A DNA stretch of 64,000 nt from assembly GCA_029817715.1 (NCBI GenBank), contig JARUPY010000164.1, positions 2,050,001 to 2,114,000 on the forward strand, in the 5' to 3' direction. This DNA is from Melastoma dodecandrum. Its lineage: Eukaryota; Streptophyta; Magnoliopsida; Myrtales; Melastomataceae. Below the pieces are notes generated by a model. The model searched no databases and was not told the DNA's origin. It was given only the letters and a program-made list of their open reading frames with translations. Of this stretch, positions 47,466 through 57,799 are shown one piece after another (the first letter of the stretch is position 1; each line of letters opens with the position of its first letter). The position numbers and the translations under genes were made by a program.

Positions 47466-50400
47466 GAAAGAAGGGGTCCAGCACGGAGGAAAGGGGAGAG
47501 ACGAGGAGGCAGGGTCGCCAATATCATTAGAAGACTGATATCGACTGGCGATGCAAACAATAACGACGCATCTCCTGCCGCCGAATCTCCTCATAGAGAG
47601 CGAGAACACACGCCTCATCACGACCATGCTGTTGTGGACCAAAGACTTTTTGTCCATGCAAGAAGTTCTCCAAGGCTCAGAGGAAGGCAAGCCTTCTCAG
47701 ATTTACTCATGCAGATGGAGAGTGATAGGCATAAGGAGTTAGAAACTCTGTCCGACCGTTGTTTGGTTTCAAAGTTCACGCAAAAGGGTCGGATCCAGGT
47801 ACATCTTTTTACCATCGCGTGACATTTAGTAATAGTAGTTCTCTCTTTTCTTTTCTCTCCGAGATGAAGGCAGCTGTGAAACAAATGCAGGCCAACCTCA
47901 AGCTCAAACTTCTCCAGCGTGGGTTGGCGGAGCATGAGCGGCACCCTCTTAATCTGTTCTGAGGCCCCGGAAGAGGTAGTGCACCAAATAGTCCGGGCAT
48001 CCCGCCAGTCAGGTGCAGTTCATGCCTGGTGATACCATCTGTTTTAGGTTCCTCCGACAAATGGAAGCCATGTCATATACGCCTAACTGTCTAATTCATT
48101 GGATTAACCCACCCATTTCCCTGTATAAAAACAGGGAAATGATTAAGGCCCCAGCGGAGCTCAACCTTAAAGAACACAATGGGTTGCCGGATCTCAGCGC
48201 CTCTCCTCAGCATATTATGAGCAACATCTCTCAGATGGAGACTACTTCCGCTAGTGATCAGACATCCCAGGATATTGATGACAAGGTTTGCAGAAGCCTT
48301 CAGCTGGACTCGGAAGTTATGGCGCCCCCGTCAATGGTGTCCACCACCAGCAAATATGACGATGATTTGGGTGCAAGGGTATCAGACAGCGCAGTCGAAA
48401 TACTCAGCTATGAGGACCCTAGTCTGGAACGCCAGCAATCAATGGATGCATGTTCGTCTTCGGGTTTCAAGTATGAAGATCATGAAGAAGCCGATGAAGA
48501 GCTACCAATAGCAGATAGCAATTATGACTGGATTAGTAAGATATCCCGCCCGAAAAGCTATTGGGAGGGCCGCCGACAGTCGTGGTACCAGGAGATGCTT
48601 GAGCAGGACTCGGGGAATGAGGACATTCTTCAGCTCCTTCAGAGGTACAAACATGAACATTGGAAAGCTCATGAGAACATTCCTGCATCAACCTAGATTC
48701 AACTATTTTGATGCTCAGTCTTGATAACTCTATGAAAGTAGAATTATTTATGTCAATTTCATACCTATGATTTGTTAGATTTGTAAAATATTGCGCTTAT
48801 TTTATATTATTTCTTATTATTTTATATTATTTTCGAGAATTGGGATACTGTCGAATTTTGGGTTTATTTCAGATAAAAACGGAATCAAGAAGATTTCGGC
48901 ATATCTACAAAGATTCTAGACAAAGGAAAAGAGTTGAAGGACACGTGGGAGGAGGACTAATTGAAGAGAAAAAAATATTTTATCCAGATTTTCAGAGATT
49001 CTCTAGGTTTTATTTCTTTAGGACTATAATAAGACTTTGTTCCTTAGACTAGAAGAGAAGGACCTGACGAAGAGAAGGATTCGACCAAAGGATTCGACCA
49101 GAGGGAGAAGAAGGGAGTTAGATTATTGTTTTAGGATGTTTTCGTTTCTTTGAATTGTGTCTCGAAAACAATGTCCGGCTAAACTTTCTTTGCTAGGATT
49201 ATGTTGAACCGAATTGCGTAGTTGAATTTTCCGAACTCGTTTTAGAACAAATTTGTGCTTTGGATGTTTATTTATTTCGTTTGATCTTAATGCATGCAAT
49301 TTGTCTGATCACCAGATTGTATTGATTTGTTATCCTAACTTAAACTCGGGAGAGGAATTTTAGGAGAGAACGGGAACGAAATAACCTTGGTTAATATCGC
49401 GGGAGCGAATTGGCTAGTAAGTAATATCGGGAGATATACTTCTAGGTAACCGATAAAGGATTGAATCTTAATGTGTTCTGGCCTTCGTAATTCACTATAG
49501 GGATATAGGTTTACGGTGGTTTAGAATAATTCTTTGTAAACTCGGGAGAGGCACTTAGGGACATAAGAATCCGGTTAGTAAACAGAATTAATATAAATTT
49601 GGGATAAACGAGTAAAGGGGTTTAACGAAACAATGAGGGGATACTTGATCCTAGGCTTTTCCGTCTATTGAATTCAGATTCTTTGCTTTTCGATATTTAT
49701 TTCTTGCTAGTTTAATTTTCAGATTTAAAAACTCAATTTTTCGTATTTGCTTGGCTACATAAAAATTGCAATTGTGTATGCTAAAGGATTTTAATTGCTA
49801 TCCTCGTGGGAACGATAACTCTACTCATATCTATATTACTTGTTGCGATCCGTATACTTGCGGTGTGCGAATTCTGCGATCAAGTCTGCGCCTGAGATCT
49901 GACTCTCTTTTTGCTGTACGAATCCAGGAGAAGGGTGTCCACTTTTCTATGCATTGATTTTCGAGATAGGATGGATAACCTGATGGTTTCCCAGTTTCAG
50001 AACCAAAACGATCTATTAGCTCTACCGGAGGATGCTCAAATCCATCTGGAAATTCCCATGTTGGTGAGTACACTAGCTCTTGCCTGTTCTGCTGGCCAGC
50101 ACCAACAGGACGATGTCGGAGAGTCGGTACAAGAGAGGGAAAGGGATCAATTGCAAATGGAAGAAAGTGGGGCCCAGGACATCGGGGAGGTAATAGATGG
50201 AGATAGCAATGAAGCAGGACAGGAGGACCTGTTGGCCGAGGAAGTGGCGAAGGGAGATGAAAGAAGCATAATCGGAGAGCAGTATCACGAAGCCAGCGAC
50301 CATTCCCATCACAGCCCCCTATCCTCACGGTCCTCTTCCTACATCGAATCTCTGACGACATCATGGGGTTTTGAAGATCACGACCAAGCAGCCTGCCTCT

Positions 50401-51087
50401 CCTCTGCTCAATCTCTGCGGTCACGTGCATATTATATGGACCCCCTACAGCACACGAGATCAATAAACCATCTCTCCTTGGTGACCTTCTTTTATTCACT
50501 TGTGTGCTCATTGAATCTCCTGTCTGTGCCACGTGATGCTTACGTTGTTTCATGAATCCTCAGGAGATTGAGCTCATAAACGAACTGAGGGGTCAAATGA
50601 AGCAGCTCCGACGTGAGATGTCCAAGCTCAGAAGGTCAATAAAAACATGCATAAATTTTCAGGCCACCATGCAATATTCCATGAAACAAGAGATTAGTTC
50701 GTCGGGTAGGCCATGTCTGCTTCCTCAACTACGGTTAACAGTACATATTATTCCTCTTTTCTTGGCTGATGATGATGTCGTCCTGCCCCACGGAGATGCA
50801 GAAAGGAACGACGTGATGTCGATGAAGAAGCTGCTACGGAAGAGCAGATGCTGCATCTGCTACGACAAGCCCAGAGACTCTCTTCTCTACAGGTCAGTCA
50901 ATTTTCTTCCTGTTCAACCTCTCCACCTTGTGCACCCAGACGGTTTGACCTCATTAGTATTTGGTCCAGGTGCGGGCATATGTGCACGTGCCTCAAGTGT
51001 GCCATTAAGTTGCAATTCAGCAGCAGGAAATGCCCGACTTGTCGAGCCCCTATCAAGGATGTCGTGAGGGCATATCCAGATTCGTGA
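47466..51087 (+). CDS. RING-finger protein (C-terminal C3HC4), 5' end unresolved
   Basis: Probable exons: 47466-47798, 47891-47955, 48135-48644, 49928-50480, 50564 to about 50704, about 50750-50892, and 50970-51087 (stop TGA 51085-51087). Splice phases are consistent where both ends are clear. Conserved blocks are RGRQAFSDLLMQMESDRHKE, VSKFTQKGRIQ, a long acidic Ser-rich middle, RRVSTFLCIDFRDRMDNLMV, the coiled coil ELINELRGQMKQLRREMSKL, and a C-terminal RING (CCICYDKPRDSLLYRCGHMC then CPTC). This layout fits a plant RING/U-box family of likely E3 ubiquitin ligases. The substrate is unknown. The first exon lacks its N-terminal part and start codon, so the gene may be truncated. A solo LTR lies in the third intron. 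Confidence 0.75.
48722..49882 (+). mobile_element. Solo Athila-type LTR in an intron
   Basis: The 1161 bp LTR starts TGATAACTCTATGAAAGTAG and ends TTCTGCGATCA, flanked by perfect AGTCT duplications (48717-48721 and 49883-49887). It shares start and 3' signature (GTGGGAACGATAACTC...GTATACTTG) with the LTRs of element C. It lies in the intron 48645-49927 on the same strand as the gene. Without LTR and TSD the intron would be 117 nt. Confidence 0.92.
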
Positions 51088-51966
51088 GAGTAAACTACTC
51101 ATGTTTCTATTTTGGGTGAACCGAGTTCTTGCTCCAGAGGACCGTTTGGAAAGGATCGAGCAGCAGCTAACAAAATTACAAAAGACTTGCAGCGATGAGG
51201 GAGATGGTCCCAGGAAACCAAGTCGACGACGTGGTAAGAGCACAGAACGAAAAGAGATCTTCGAGCAAAATACTGGAAATAAAAATTTACTTGTTGTTTT
51301 TGTTGTAGTTGTTACCTTCTTTTTAACAGTGAATAGAATTTGAAGTCCCAGGAGTTCATCTGTGTAATGTTGTCAGAAATTGTGGAATTACTTGTGGGAA
51401 TATAACGTGGGTAATATCAATCTGGGGCCACCAGTTCTTCACCTTCTTCCTCACTGCGAAAACACGATAACAAATATCAAAAAGGTAAATATGAGATCTT
51501 CCCTTTGGGAAAAACAAAAACTACATTCTCCAATCTGAAAAGAAGTATATAATATAATGTGTATCATTAATTAGACCTCTGTAATGCAGCTAATTGCGTG
51601 TTTTATTATATCAAGAATGCAATGGCCTCATTGATAATTGATGAGATTTATTACATGAATTCCACCACGAATCATAATCTCTGAAAAGCAAGTGGGACTA
51701 CTTCCGGAAAGGGAGGAGGGGGACAAGAAAACAAAACCAAACTCCGACACGTGAAATAACTCAGTTAAATCTAAAATTCGTAAATTAATTTTACTCGCTC
51801 TAAATTTATAATTTCAAGTTCATTTTTCAAAAAACTCTCAACATCAAAATTACACACCAAACTCTGAGTTTTAACATGTGATCTGTGTCATTCCCCCCTT
51901 AAAGAACTCATATTTCGAATTGGTACAAGGAAATAGTGAACATTTCCCAACCTGCAGGGGTTGATT
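51088..51966. other. 3' flank of the RING gene and AT-rich spacer
   Basis: Just after the stop, a frame encodes DRLERIEQQLTKLQKTCSDE (51135-51200), possibly 3' UTR or an older exon. The stretch 51160-51530 is similar to 58395-58640 upstream of the GALS gene (shared AAAACAC..TAAxAATATCAAAAAG block and GCGATGAGGGAGAT block). The remainder to 51966 has no recognisable feature. Confidence 0.6.
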
Positions 51967-52109
51967 TTAGGTTTTATCGTGAAACCGGGGATGTCTTTCC
52001 GCAGGCGTGAATATCCGAGCCAGAGACTGAAGGTTGAACCTCAAGATCGTGTCCATGAACACTCGCGTCTCCTCCCTCTTGTTATCTGGAGGAACGTCCA
52101 CCACATAAG
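51967..52109 (-). pseudogene. PYL: PYL-type ABA receptor relic, C-terminal part
   Basis: On the minus strand YVVDVPPDNKREETRVFMDT and ILRFNLQSLARI lead to a stop at 51967-51969. This is the last strand and C-terminal helix of the PYR/PYL/RCAR START-like fold, including the V-F-x-DTI-x-x-NLQSLA signature. Upstream it is cut by the copia element. The other half is at 57228-57511. No intron is seen, as in PYL4-6 type genes. Confidence 0.85.
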
Positions 52110-52462
52110 TGTTGAGACTAAAGTGATTCTCCAGCAGACCCAATGCTACGACCACCAAGGAGAAAGAAGTCACCAAAGGAAATGCTTGGACAAGAGGAAT
52201 GTTTACAAGAGGAATATGACTTGTATTTCTTTCTTGGTCATTACAAGATGGAGCCAATGACCCCTATTTATAGGGAGTGTTCGAAGGAGGAATCCTTCTC
52301 CATGTTTCTAGAATTTTCCTATCTAAGAAAAATCTAGACTAGTCCTATTGCTTTCTAGACTAATGTAAGAAACTTCTAGAACCTACGAGAGCTTTCTAGA
52401 CTAAGAGACTTCTAGAGTCTACGAGAGAAGGAGCCATTAGTCGGATGTTGTCAACTTTATCA
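52110..52462 (-). repeat. 3' LTR of the copia element
   Basis: The 353 bp LTR runs from TGTTGAGACTAAAGTGATTC to GTCAACTTTATCA on the plus strand. It differs from the other LTR at GGAGCC/GGAGCT and ATCCTTCTCC/ATCTTTCTCC. TATTTATAGGG within it is a possible TATA region for the minus strand (CTATAAATAG). Confidence 0.95.
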
Positions 52463-52473
52463 CTCCCCCTCAA
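52463..52473 (-). other. Polypurine tract of the copia element
   Basis: The minus strand reads TTGAGGGGGAG directly before TGATAAAGTTG of the 3' LTR. Confidence 0.85.
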
Positions 52474-52538
52474 CACCGACTTGCTCTTCTTGTCATTCCA
52501 AGTTTTGATCGAAACTCCTCAAGCTTGCTAGCATTCAA

Positions 52539-55500
52539 TCATTTTGTTAGTATATCCGCTCGCTGATCTTCTGTACCAATATATTCTAGTGCGATCTCTC
52601 CTTGTAGCACTTTTTCTCGCAAGAAATGATAGTGGACCTCCACGTGCTTAGTTCTTGCATGGAACACTGGGTTTTCAGCTAATTGGATTGCTGACTTATT
52701 GTCACAGGATAAAGAAACTGCATAGTCAGCTTGCTGATGAAGGTCTCTTAATAACTGCATAAGCCAAGTAGATTCTTGAGTTGCATTTGCAGCGGCTCTG
52801 TATTCTGCTTCTGTGGTGGAGAGGGAGACTGTTGGTTGTCTCTTACTACACCATGATATTGCTCCCCCTGCAATACTGAAAACATATCCTGTGGTTGATC
52901 TTCGAGTGTCGCGATCTCCGGCATAGTCCGCATCGCAATATCCGATCAATTTGCAATCTCCTTTGATCTTGTAGAGTATCCCATAATCCATCGTTCCCTT
53001 TATGTACCTTAAAATTCGTCGGACTTTAAAAATTCGTCGGACTGCTTCAAGGTGAGGCTTCTTTGGAGATTGCATAAATCTGCTTACCAAACCGACCGCA
53101 TAGGAGATATCTGGCCTTGTGTGTGTCAGGTAGATCAGACTCCCAACCAACTGACGATACATTGTTGACTCTTCAAGATCCTTGCCTTCATTTGCACTAA
53201 GCTTAGCGTTGAACTCAATAGGTGTTGATATCGGCTTGCACTCGGACATCCCGTATTTCTTTAGTAGCTCTTTTGCATATTTCTGTTGACATAAGAATAA
53301 GCCTTCCGGAACTCGATCGACTTCTAATCCCAAGAAATGCTTCAATTCTCCGAGCTCCTTCATGTGGAACCTCACAGAAAGATTATCTTTGATCAACTTG
53401 ATCTCTAAGTTGTCATCTCCTGTGATGATAAGGTCGTCCACATACACGAGCACCACTGTAATTTTCTCTTCTCGAACTTTGATGAAGAGACTTGAATCAG
53501 CCACTGTTAGAGTATATCCACCCTGGATTAAGAACTCTGCAATCTTACCGTACCATGCCCGTGGTGCCTGCTTCAATCCGTATAAAGCTTTCCTTAATTT
53601 GCAAACATAGCTGGGGTGGTACTTATCTGCAAAGCCCTGGGGTTGCTCCATGTAGATTGCCCGATCCAGCTCTCCATGCAAAAAGGCATTCTTCACATCC
53701 ATCTGCCAAAGTTTCCAGGTCTTACTTGCAGCCAGGGCGAGTAGAACTCTGACAGTTGTTATCTTTGCTACTGGGCTAAATGTCTCATCGTAGTCCAAAC
53801 CATACTGCTGTGAGAATCCTCGAGCGACAAGACGGGCCTTGTATCTTTCCACGGATCCGTCGGGACGAGTCTTCACCTTATAGACCCACTTGCAAGATAT
53901 GGGTGTCACCTCGCTGGGTTTAGGAACCAACTCCCAAGTTTGGTTTTCTTCTAGGGCTCGAATTTCTTCTTGCATTGCTTCTCGCCATACCTTGTGCTTG
54001 GATGCTTCTTCATAAGTTGATGGCTCATGTGGATATATATCTTCCGCAAGTGCTGCGTCTATGTATCGTGTTGGCGGTCTCCGTTGCCTAGTGGATCTTC
54101 TCAACGGTGTCATCCCGTCACCAGTTTCTTCTTCTGTTGCATTCTCCTCAGAGGACCTTTGGTACACTCCTGTTTGCCAAGGTCTCTCTTCTTCTGTATC
54201 ATCATTTCTTATTATAGAAGGCCCTTCTTCAGTTTCTTCAAAAGTTGGTTTTAGTGTTACTAGCTCCCCTTGCGGAATGTGATCCTTGTTTTCTTCTATT
54301 GTTGAGGGTGACCACCAAGAAGTTGCTTCATCGAAAACAACGTTCCTTGATACGGTGCACTTGTTGGTCGTAGGATCGCAGCATCTCCATCCTTTCCTCT
54401 CTGTGTCGTATCCTACGAAGATACACTTGGTCGCCTTCTTGTCGAACTTGCTCCGCAAGTGGCTAGGGATGAAGACATAACAAACACACCCAAAGACTCG
54501 AAAGTGGCTTACTGTAGGCTTCATCTTCCATAGTAGCTCGAAGGGTGTCTTGAACTTGAGGCGAGCTTGGGGTAGCCTATTTGCAACATCTGCAGCCGTT
54601 TTCATGCACTCTGCCCAATATCTTCCTGGGACATTTCTGGCGTGCAACATGCTTCTGCATACTTCTGCAAGATGCCTGTTCTTCCTTTCTGCCACCCCGT
54701 TCTGCTGTGGCGTGTGGGGACAAGTTAACTGTCGTCTTATCCTGTTCGCCTTTAGGTATTCTCCAAACTCCCGGGAGGTATATTCTCCCCCGTTGTCAGT
54801 ACGTAGGCACTTCACCTTCGTCTGCAGATCGCTCTCCACCTTGATCTTGAACTCTATGAACTTCTGTAGGGCTTCTGACTTTTCTTTCATGAAGTATACC
54901 CAGACGTACCTTGAGTAGTCGTCGATGAAAGTCACCATGTATCTACAGCCACCTATTGATGGATGTTTCACTGGACCGAATACATCCGAGTGGATCAACT
55001 GCAATGGTTTCTCAGCCCTGTACTTGGATTCTTCGTACGGTAACTGGTGTGCTTTACCGTACTGGCAGCCTGAGCAGACGTTGTCGACGTTTACTTCTAG
55101 CTGCGGGAGACCCTTCAACATCTCCTTGCTCATCATCACCTTTAACTTGTGGTATCCGACGTGTCCAAGCCTCTCGTGCCACAGGTCAGCTGTCTCATTC
55201 CTCTTCACCTTGTCTATGTATGCTGATTCTGCTGACATCACATAGATGGAGTTTACCTTCCGTCCTTCCATGATCGGCGTCCCAGAAAACTTCAACTCGT
55301 GGTAGACCTTGACGTCATCAGGTCCGAACACCACGAAATTACCAGGGGCTGTCAGTTGGGCTACTGACAGAAGATTCTTCTTTATCCCAGGGACATGGTA
55401 GACTCCTTGGAGTTGTACCTTGTTGGCACCATCATCGACGTCAATAACAGTCTTCCCGACATGAGCGATAGGTAGTCTGGAGTTGTTGGCGGTGACGACG

Positions 55501-56576
55501 ACTCGCTGTCCTTTGTATTCTGATAGCTCCCGTAGCTTCTCCTCGTCACCTGTCATATGGTTGGAGCACCCCGAGTCAAATATCCAGTTCTCTGCATAGT
55601 TCACAGAGTTGTTGTGAACTACTGCAAGAGCCTGGTCTTCCAACAACTGATCTTCTTCCATCACAGCGAGAGATGCTTCAAGGTTCCATTCATCTTCAGA
55701 TTTATCTCCTTCTTGATTGGCTGACGTGGCAGCATTTCCTTCCACGTTCTTCTTCTTGAACCAGCAGTCTCTCGCATAGTGGCCCTTCTTTCCACAGTTG
55801 AAGCATTTTTCATCGTTTCGCTGTGCTAGTTTGTCTTCTCGTTTCTCATGTTGTGGTCTAGACAGTTGGTGCTCACGCCGTCCACCTCTACCACCTTGAG
55901 AGAATTTTCTATTCTCAGGCCTCTTATATGTAGCAGAGTTTCTCCCTCTGTTGCTATATAGAGCCTCTTCTTCACTTTTCAAAGATACGCCCGCCATCTG
56001 TTTTGCTAGCGTCTCCTGATTAGCTAGCAAATTTTCTAAATCCTCTAACGACGGCGGCGTAGGCCATCCTTGCACAGCTGCAATGAATCCCCTATACTCT
56101 GGTCGTAACCCATGGATGATAATCCTTCTCATCCTATCGTCACTGATCTTGGAGCCTGGGTCTAACTCCGAAATCTCTCGGCAGATAGACTTTACCTTCG
56201 TAAAATACTGATTAATTCCTAAATCTCCTTGTCTAACCGCCATTAAATCATTCTCTAGCAACTGAAGCCTCATATCATTTTTTTTCGAGAACCTAGTTGC
56301 TAGTATATTCCAGGCATCCTTTGGGGTAGTGGCGTACCTTATGTGCTCTAGCATCTCCTCTTCTATGGTGGTCTTTATGGCGAACATGGCCTTCCCTGCT
56401 TTAATCCGCCATTTCCTCAAATTGGCAGCATCCTCCTCTGGTGGGGTTGTCTCACTTCCACCAATGATCTCCCAGAGATCTTGGCCTTGGAGATATGACT
56501 CCATGCACGTCTTCCACGTGCTATAATTCTGGTTGTTTAATTTCTTCAGCATGCCGACAGTATTAATTTCTGCCAT
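52539..56576 (-). CDS. Copia gag-pol polyprotein
   Basis: The 1345-residue frame starts MAEINTVGMLKKLNNQNYST. Domains in order: gag capsid (residues 1-220), CCHC knuckle CFNCGKKGHYARDC (about 258), protease WIFDSGCSNHMT (about 330), integrase finger and core (HERLGHVGYH, CSGCQYGK, D in FIDDYSRYVWVYF, D in LRTDNGGEY, E in VAERKNRHLAEV), RT with YVDDLIITGDD, and RNase H (YCDADYAGD, STTEAEYRA, ADILTK). A TGA ends the frame directly after ADILTK, while about 17 more codons (KLEEFRSKLGM) follow in frame; the loss is probably mild. An in-frame 18 bp duplication near 53011-53045 repeats RRIFKV. All catalytic motifs are present. Confidence 0.95.
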   Translation of the reverse strand: MAEINTVGMLKKLNNQNYSTWKTCMESYLQGQDLWEIIGGSETTPPEEDAANLRKWRIKAGKAMFAIKTTIEEEMLEHIRYATTPKDAWNILATRFSKKNDMRLQLLENDLMAVRQGDLGINQYFTKVKSICREISELDPGSKISDDRMRRIIIHGLRPEYRGFIAAVQGWPTPPSLEDLENLLANQETLAKQMAGVSLKSEEEALYSNRGRNSATYKRPENRKFSQGGRGGRREHQLSRPQHEKREDKLAQRNDEKCFNCGKKGHYARDCWFKKKNVEGNAATSANQEGDKSEDEWNLEASLAVMEEDQLLEDQALAVVHNNSVNYAENWIFDSGCSNHMTGDEEKLRELSEYKGQRVVVTANNSRLPIAHVGKTVIDVDDGANKVQLQGVYHVPGIKKNLLSVAQLTAPGNFVVFGPDDVKVYHELKFSGTPIMEGRKVNSIYVMSAESAYIDKVKRNETADLWHERLGHVGYHKLKVMMSKEMLKGLPQLEVNVDNVCSGCQYGKAHQLPYEESKYRAEKPLQLIHSDVFGPVKHPSIGGCRYMVTFIDDYSRYVWVYFMKEKSEALQKFIEFKIKVESDLQTKVKCLRTDNGGEYTSREFGEYLKANRIRRQLTCPHTPQQNGVAERKNRHLAEVCRSMLHARNVPGRYWAECMKTAADVANRLPQARLKFKTPFELLWKMKPTVSHFRVFGCVCYVFIPSHLRSKFDKKATKCIFVGYDTERKGWRCCDPTTNKCTVSRNVVFDEATSWWSPSTIEENKDHIPQGELVTLKPTFEETEEGPSIIRNDDTEEERPWQTGVYQRSSEENATEEETGDGMTPLRRSTRQRRPPTRYIDAALAEDIYPHEPSTYEEASKHKVWREAMQEEIRALEENQTWELVPKPSEVTPISCKWVYKVKTRPDGSVERYKARLVARGFSQQYGLDYDETFSPVAKITTVRVLLALAASKTWKLWQMDVKNAFLHGELDRAIYMEQPQGFADKYHPSYVCKLRKALYGLKQAPRAWYGKIAEFLIQGGYTLTVADSSLFIKVREEKITVVLVYVDDLIITGDDNLEIKLIKDNLSVRFHMKELGELKHFLGLEVDRVPEGLFLCQQKYAKELLKKYGMSECKPISTPIEFNAKLSANEGKDLEESTMYRQLVGSLIYLTHTRPDISYAVGLVSRFMQSPKKPHLEAVRRIFKVRRILRYIKGTMDYGILYKIKGDCKLIGYCDADYAGDRDTRRSTTGYVFSIAGGAISWCSKRQPTVSLSTTEAEYRAAANATQESTWLMQLLRDLHQQADYAVSLSCDNKSAIQLAENPVFHARTKHVEVHYHFLREKVLQGEIALEYIGTEDQRADILTK

Positions 56577-56860
56577 ACCGAATTTACTTTCTGGAAGCGT
56601 AGCCTGGTTCCTGACCTATGCCCAACGCAATCCCGGATTGCAGCTTCCTTGGTAGAACTTCGGCAGTATTTCGGCAGAATCTTCGCTTGTACTTCTGCAA
56701 AATCTCCACGAGATTTCGGCAGAACCTCTGCTAGTCTTAGCAGAACCTTTACGGGATTTTGATAGAATCTCCGCAAAAAACTTCGACAGAACCTCCGCAG
56801 AACTTCGACACAATCTCTGCGGGACTTCGGCAGCTCAACCTCGACAACCCGTACAACCTC

Positions 56861-56872
56861 GCTCTGATACCA
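56861..56872 (-). other. Primer binding site of the copia element
   Basis: The minus strand reads TGGTATCAGAGC, two bases inside the 5' LTR end at 56875. It is complementary to initiator tRNA-Met. Confidence 0.93.
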
Positions 56873-56874
56873 AA

Positions 56875-57227
56875 TGTTGAGACTAAAGTGATTCTCCAGC
56901 AGACCCAATGCTACGACCACCAAGGAGAAAGAAGTCACCAAAGGAAATGCTTGGACAAGAGGAATGTTTACAAGAGGAATATGACTTGTATTTCTTTCTT
57001 GGTCATTACAAGATGGAGCTAATGACCCCTATTTATAGGGAGTGTTCGAAGGAGGAATCTTTCTCCATGTTTCTAGAATTTTCCTATCTAAGAAAAATCT
57101 AGACTAGTCCTATTGCTTTCTAGACTAATGTAAGAAACTTCTAGAACCTACGAGAGCTTTCTAGACTAAGAGACTTCTAGAGTCTACGAGAGAAGGAGCC
57201 ATTAGTCGGATGTTGTCAACTTTATCA
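56875..57227 (-). repeat. 5' LTR of the copia element
   Basis: The 353 bp LTR is nearly identical to 52110-52462. It is followed on the right by TSD ATAAG and PYL sequence. Between the gag ATG (56576) and the PBS lies a leader of about 285 bases made of short imperfect repeats (CTTCGGCAGxATCTCCG-like units, 56640-56830). Confidence 0.95.
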
Positions 57228-57511
57228 ATAAGAACTCCACCACCACCCTTGCCTTGAAAGAATTCACACGCGGCCACCAGCTTTCCAAATCCTCACCGAC
57301 CCGGCTTTTGCCTTGTGGAGGGCCGTCACGAATGTGTAGTTGGCCAGCAGGTGCTCCCCTCCCAAGATGCGGAAACTGATAACGTAGTGCTCGTCGTCCA
57401 GGACCTCCAGCCTCTCCCTGCTCGATGCGGCTGGGAGGCCTGACATCTCCCATTCCTCCCTCCTCGTGCCAATGTCCACATCCCTGTCAACGACACGAAC
57501 CAGTGGCAAAG
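57228..57511 (-). pseudogene. PYL: PYL-type ABA receptor relic, central part
   Basis: On the minus strand from 57500 the frame encodes [40 protein letters not shown] and [13 protein letters not shown]. These are the SGLPA gate loop, the LEILDDE strand and the GGxHRL latch (here GGEHLL) of PYR/PYL receptors. After LHKAKAG the frame shifts, resuming as KARVVVEF before the copia insertion. The latch Arg is changed to Leu. The N-terminal 70 or so residues, with the first helix and the ligand Lys, are missing: the sequence meets a MITE-like element at 57512. It is a decayed gene independent of the copia insertion. Confidence 0.85.
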
Positions 57512-57688
57512 TTTCGTACTTTAATACGAATTGTCTTGTACTGTATCAACTAACTTCTTACTAAATTACAAAGTATTTCGTAGAGTACGAATGGTCTTTG
57601 TACTTTAGTACGGAGCGTTATGTATAGTATGAACGAGAGTACGAAGATCGTTCGTACTACACAAAACGCTTCGTACTAAAGTACGAAA
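57512..57688. mobile_element. MITE-like element with TTTCGTACTTTARTACGAA ends
   Basis: The 177 bp sequence begins TTTCGTACTTTAATACGAA and ends with the inverted copy TTCGTACTAAAGTACGAAA. Further TCGTAC/GTACGA motifs occur inside (57590, 57605, 57640), so it can form several hairpins. Clear target duplications were not found. It is non-coding. The superfamily is not identified. Confidence 0.55.
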
Positions 57689-57799
57689 GGCTTTCTATGA
57701 TAACTAGGTCCAAGGCATGAATTTTTTCAAACAAAAAAATTACTCCTTACTGCTGACATGTTCTTACTTCATATGCCCGACCATTCATCATCTAAACCA

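Larger units (their letters stand above)
52110..57227 (-). mobile_element. Young Ty1/copia element inserted in the PYL relic
   Basis: The 5118 bp element has 353 bp LTRs (52110-52462 and 56875-57227) with two differences by eye, a tRNA-iMet PBS, a PPT and one 1345-codon gag-pol frame. The target duplication ATAAG is perfect (52105-52109 and 57228-57232). Near-identical LTRs and the intact frame make it by far the youngest element in the window. Its exact copia lineage is not claimed. Confidence 0.96.

Noticed and set aside
53362..55273. Plus-strand ORFs across the copia element
   Set aside because: They are antisense to the intact gag-pol frame with no motifs of their own.
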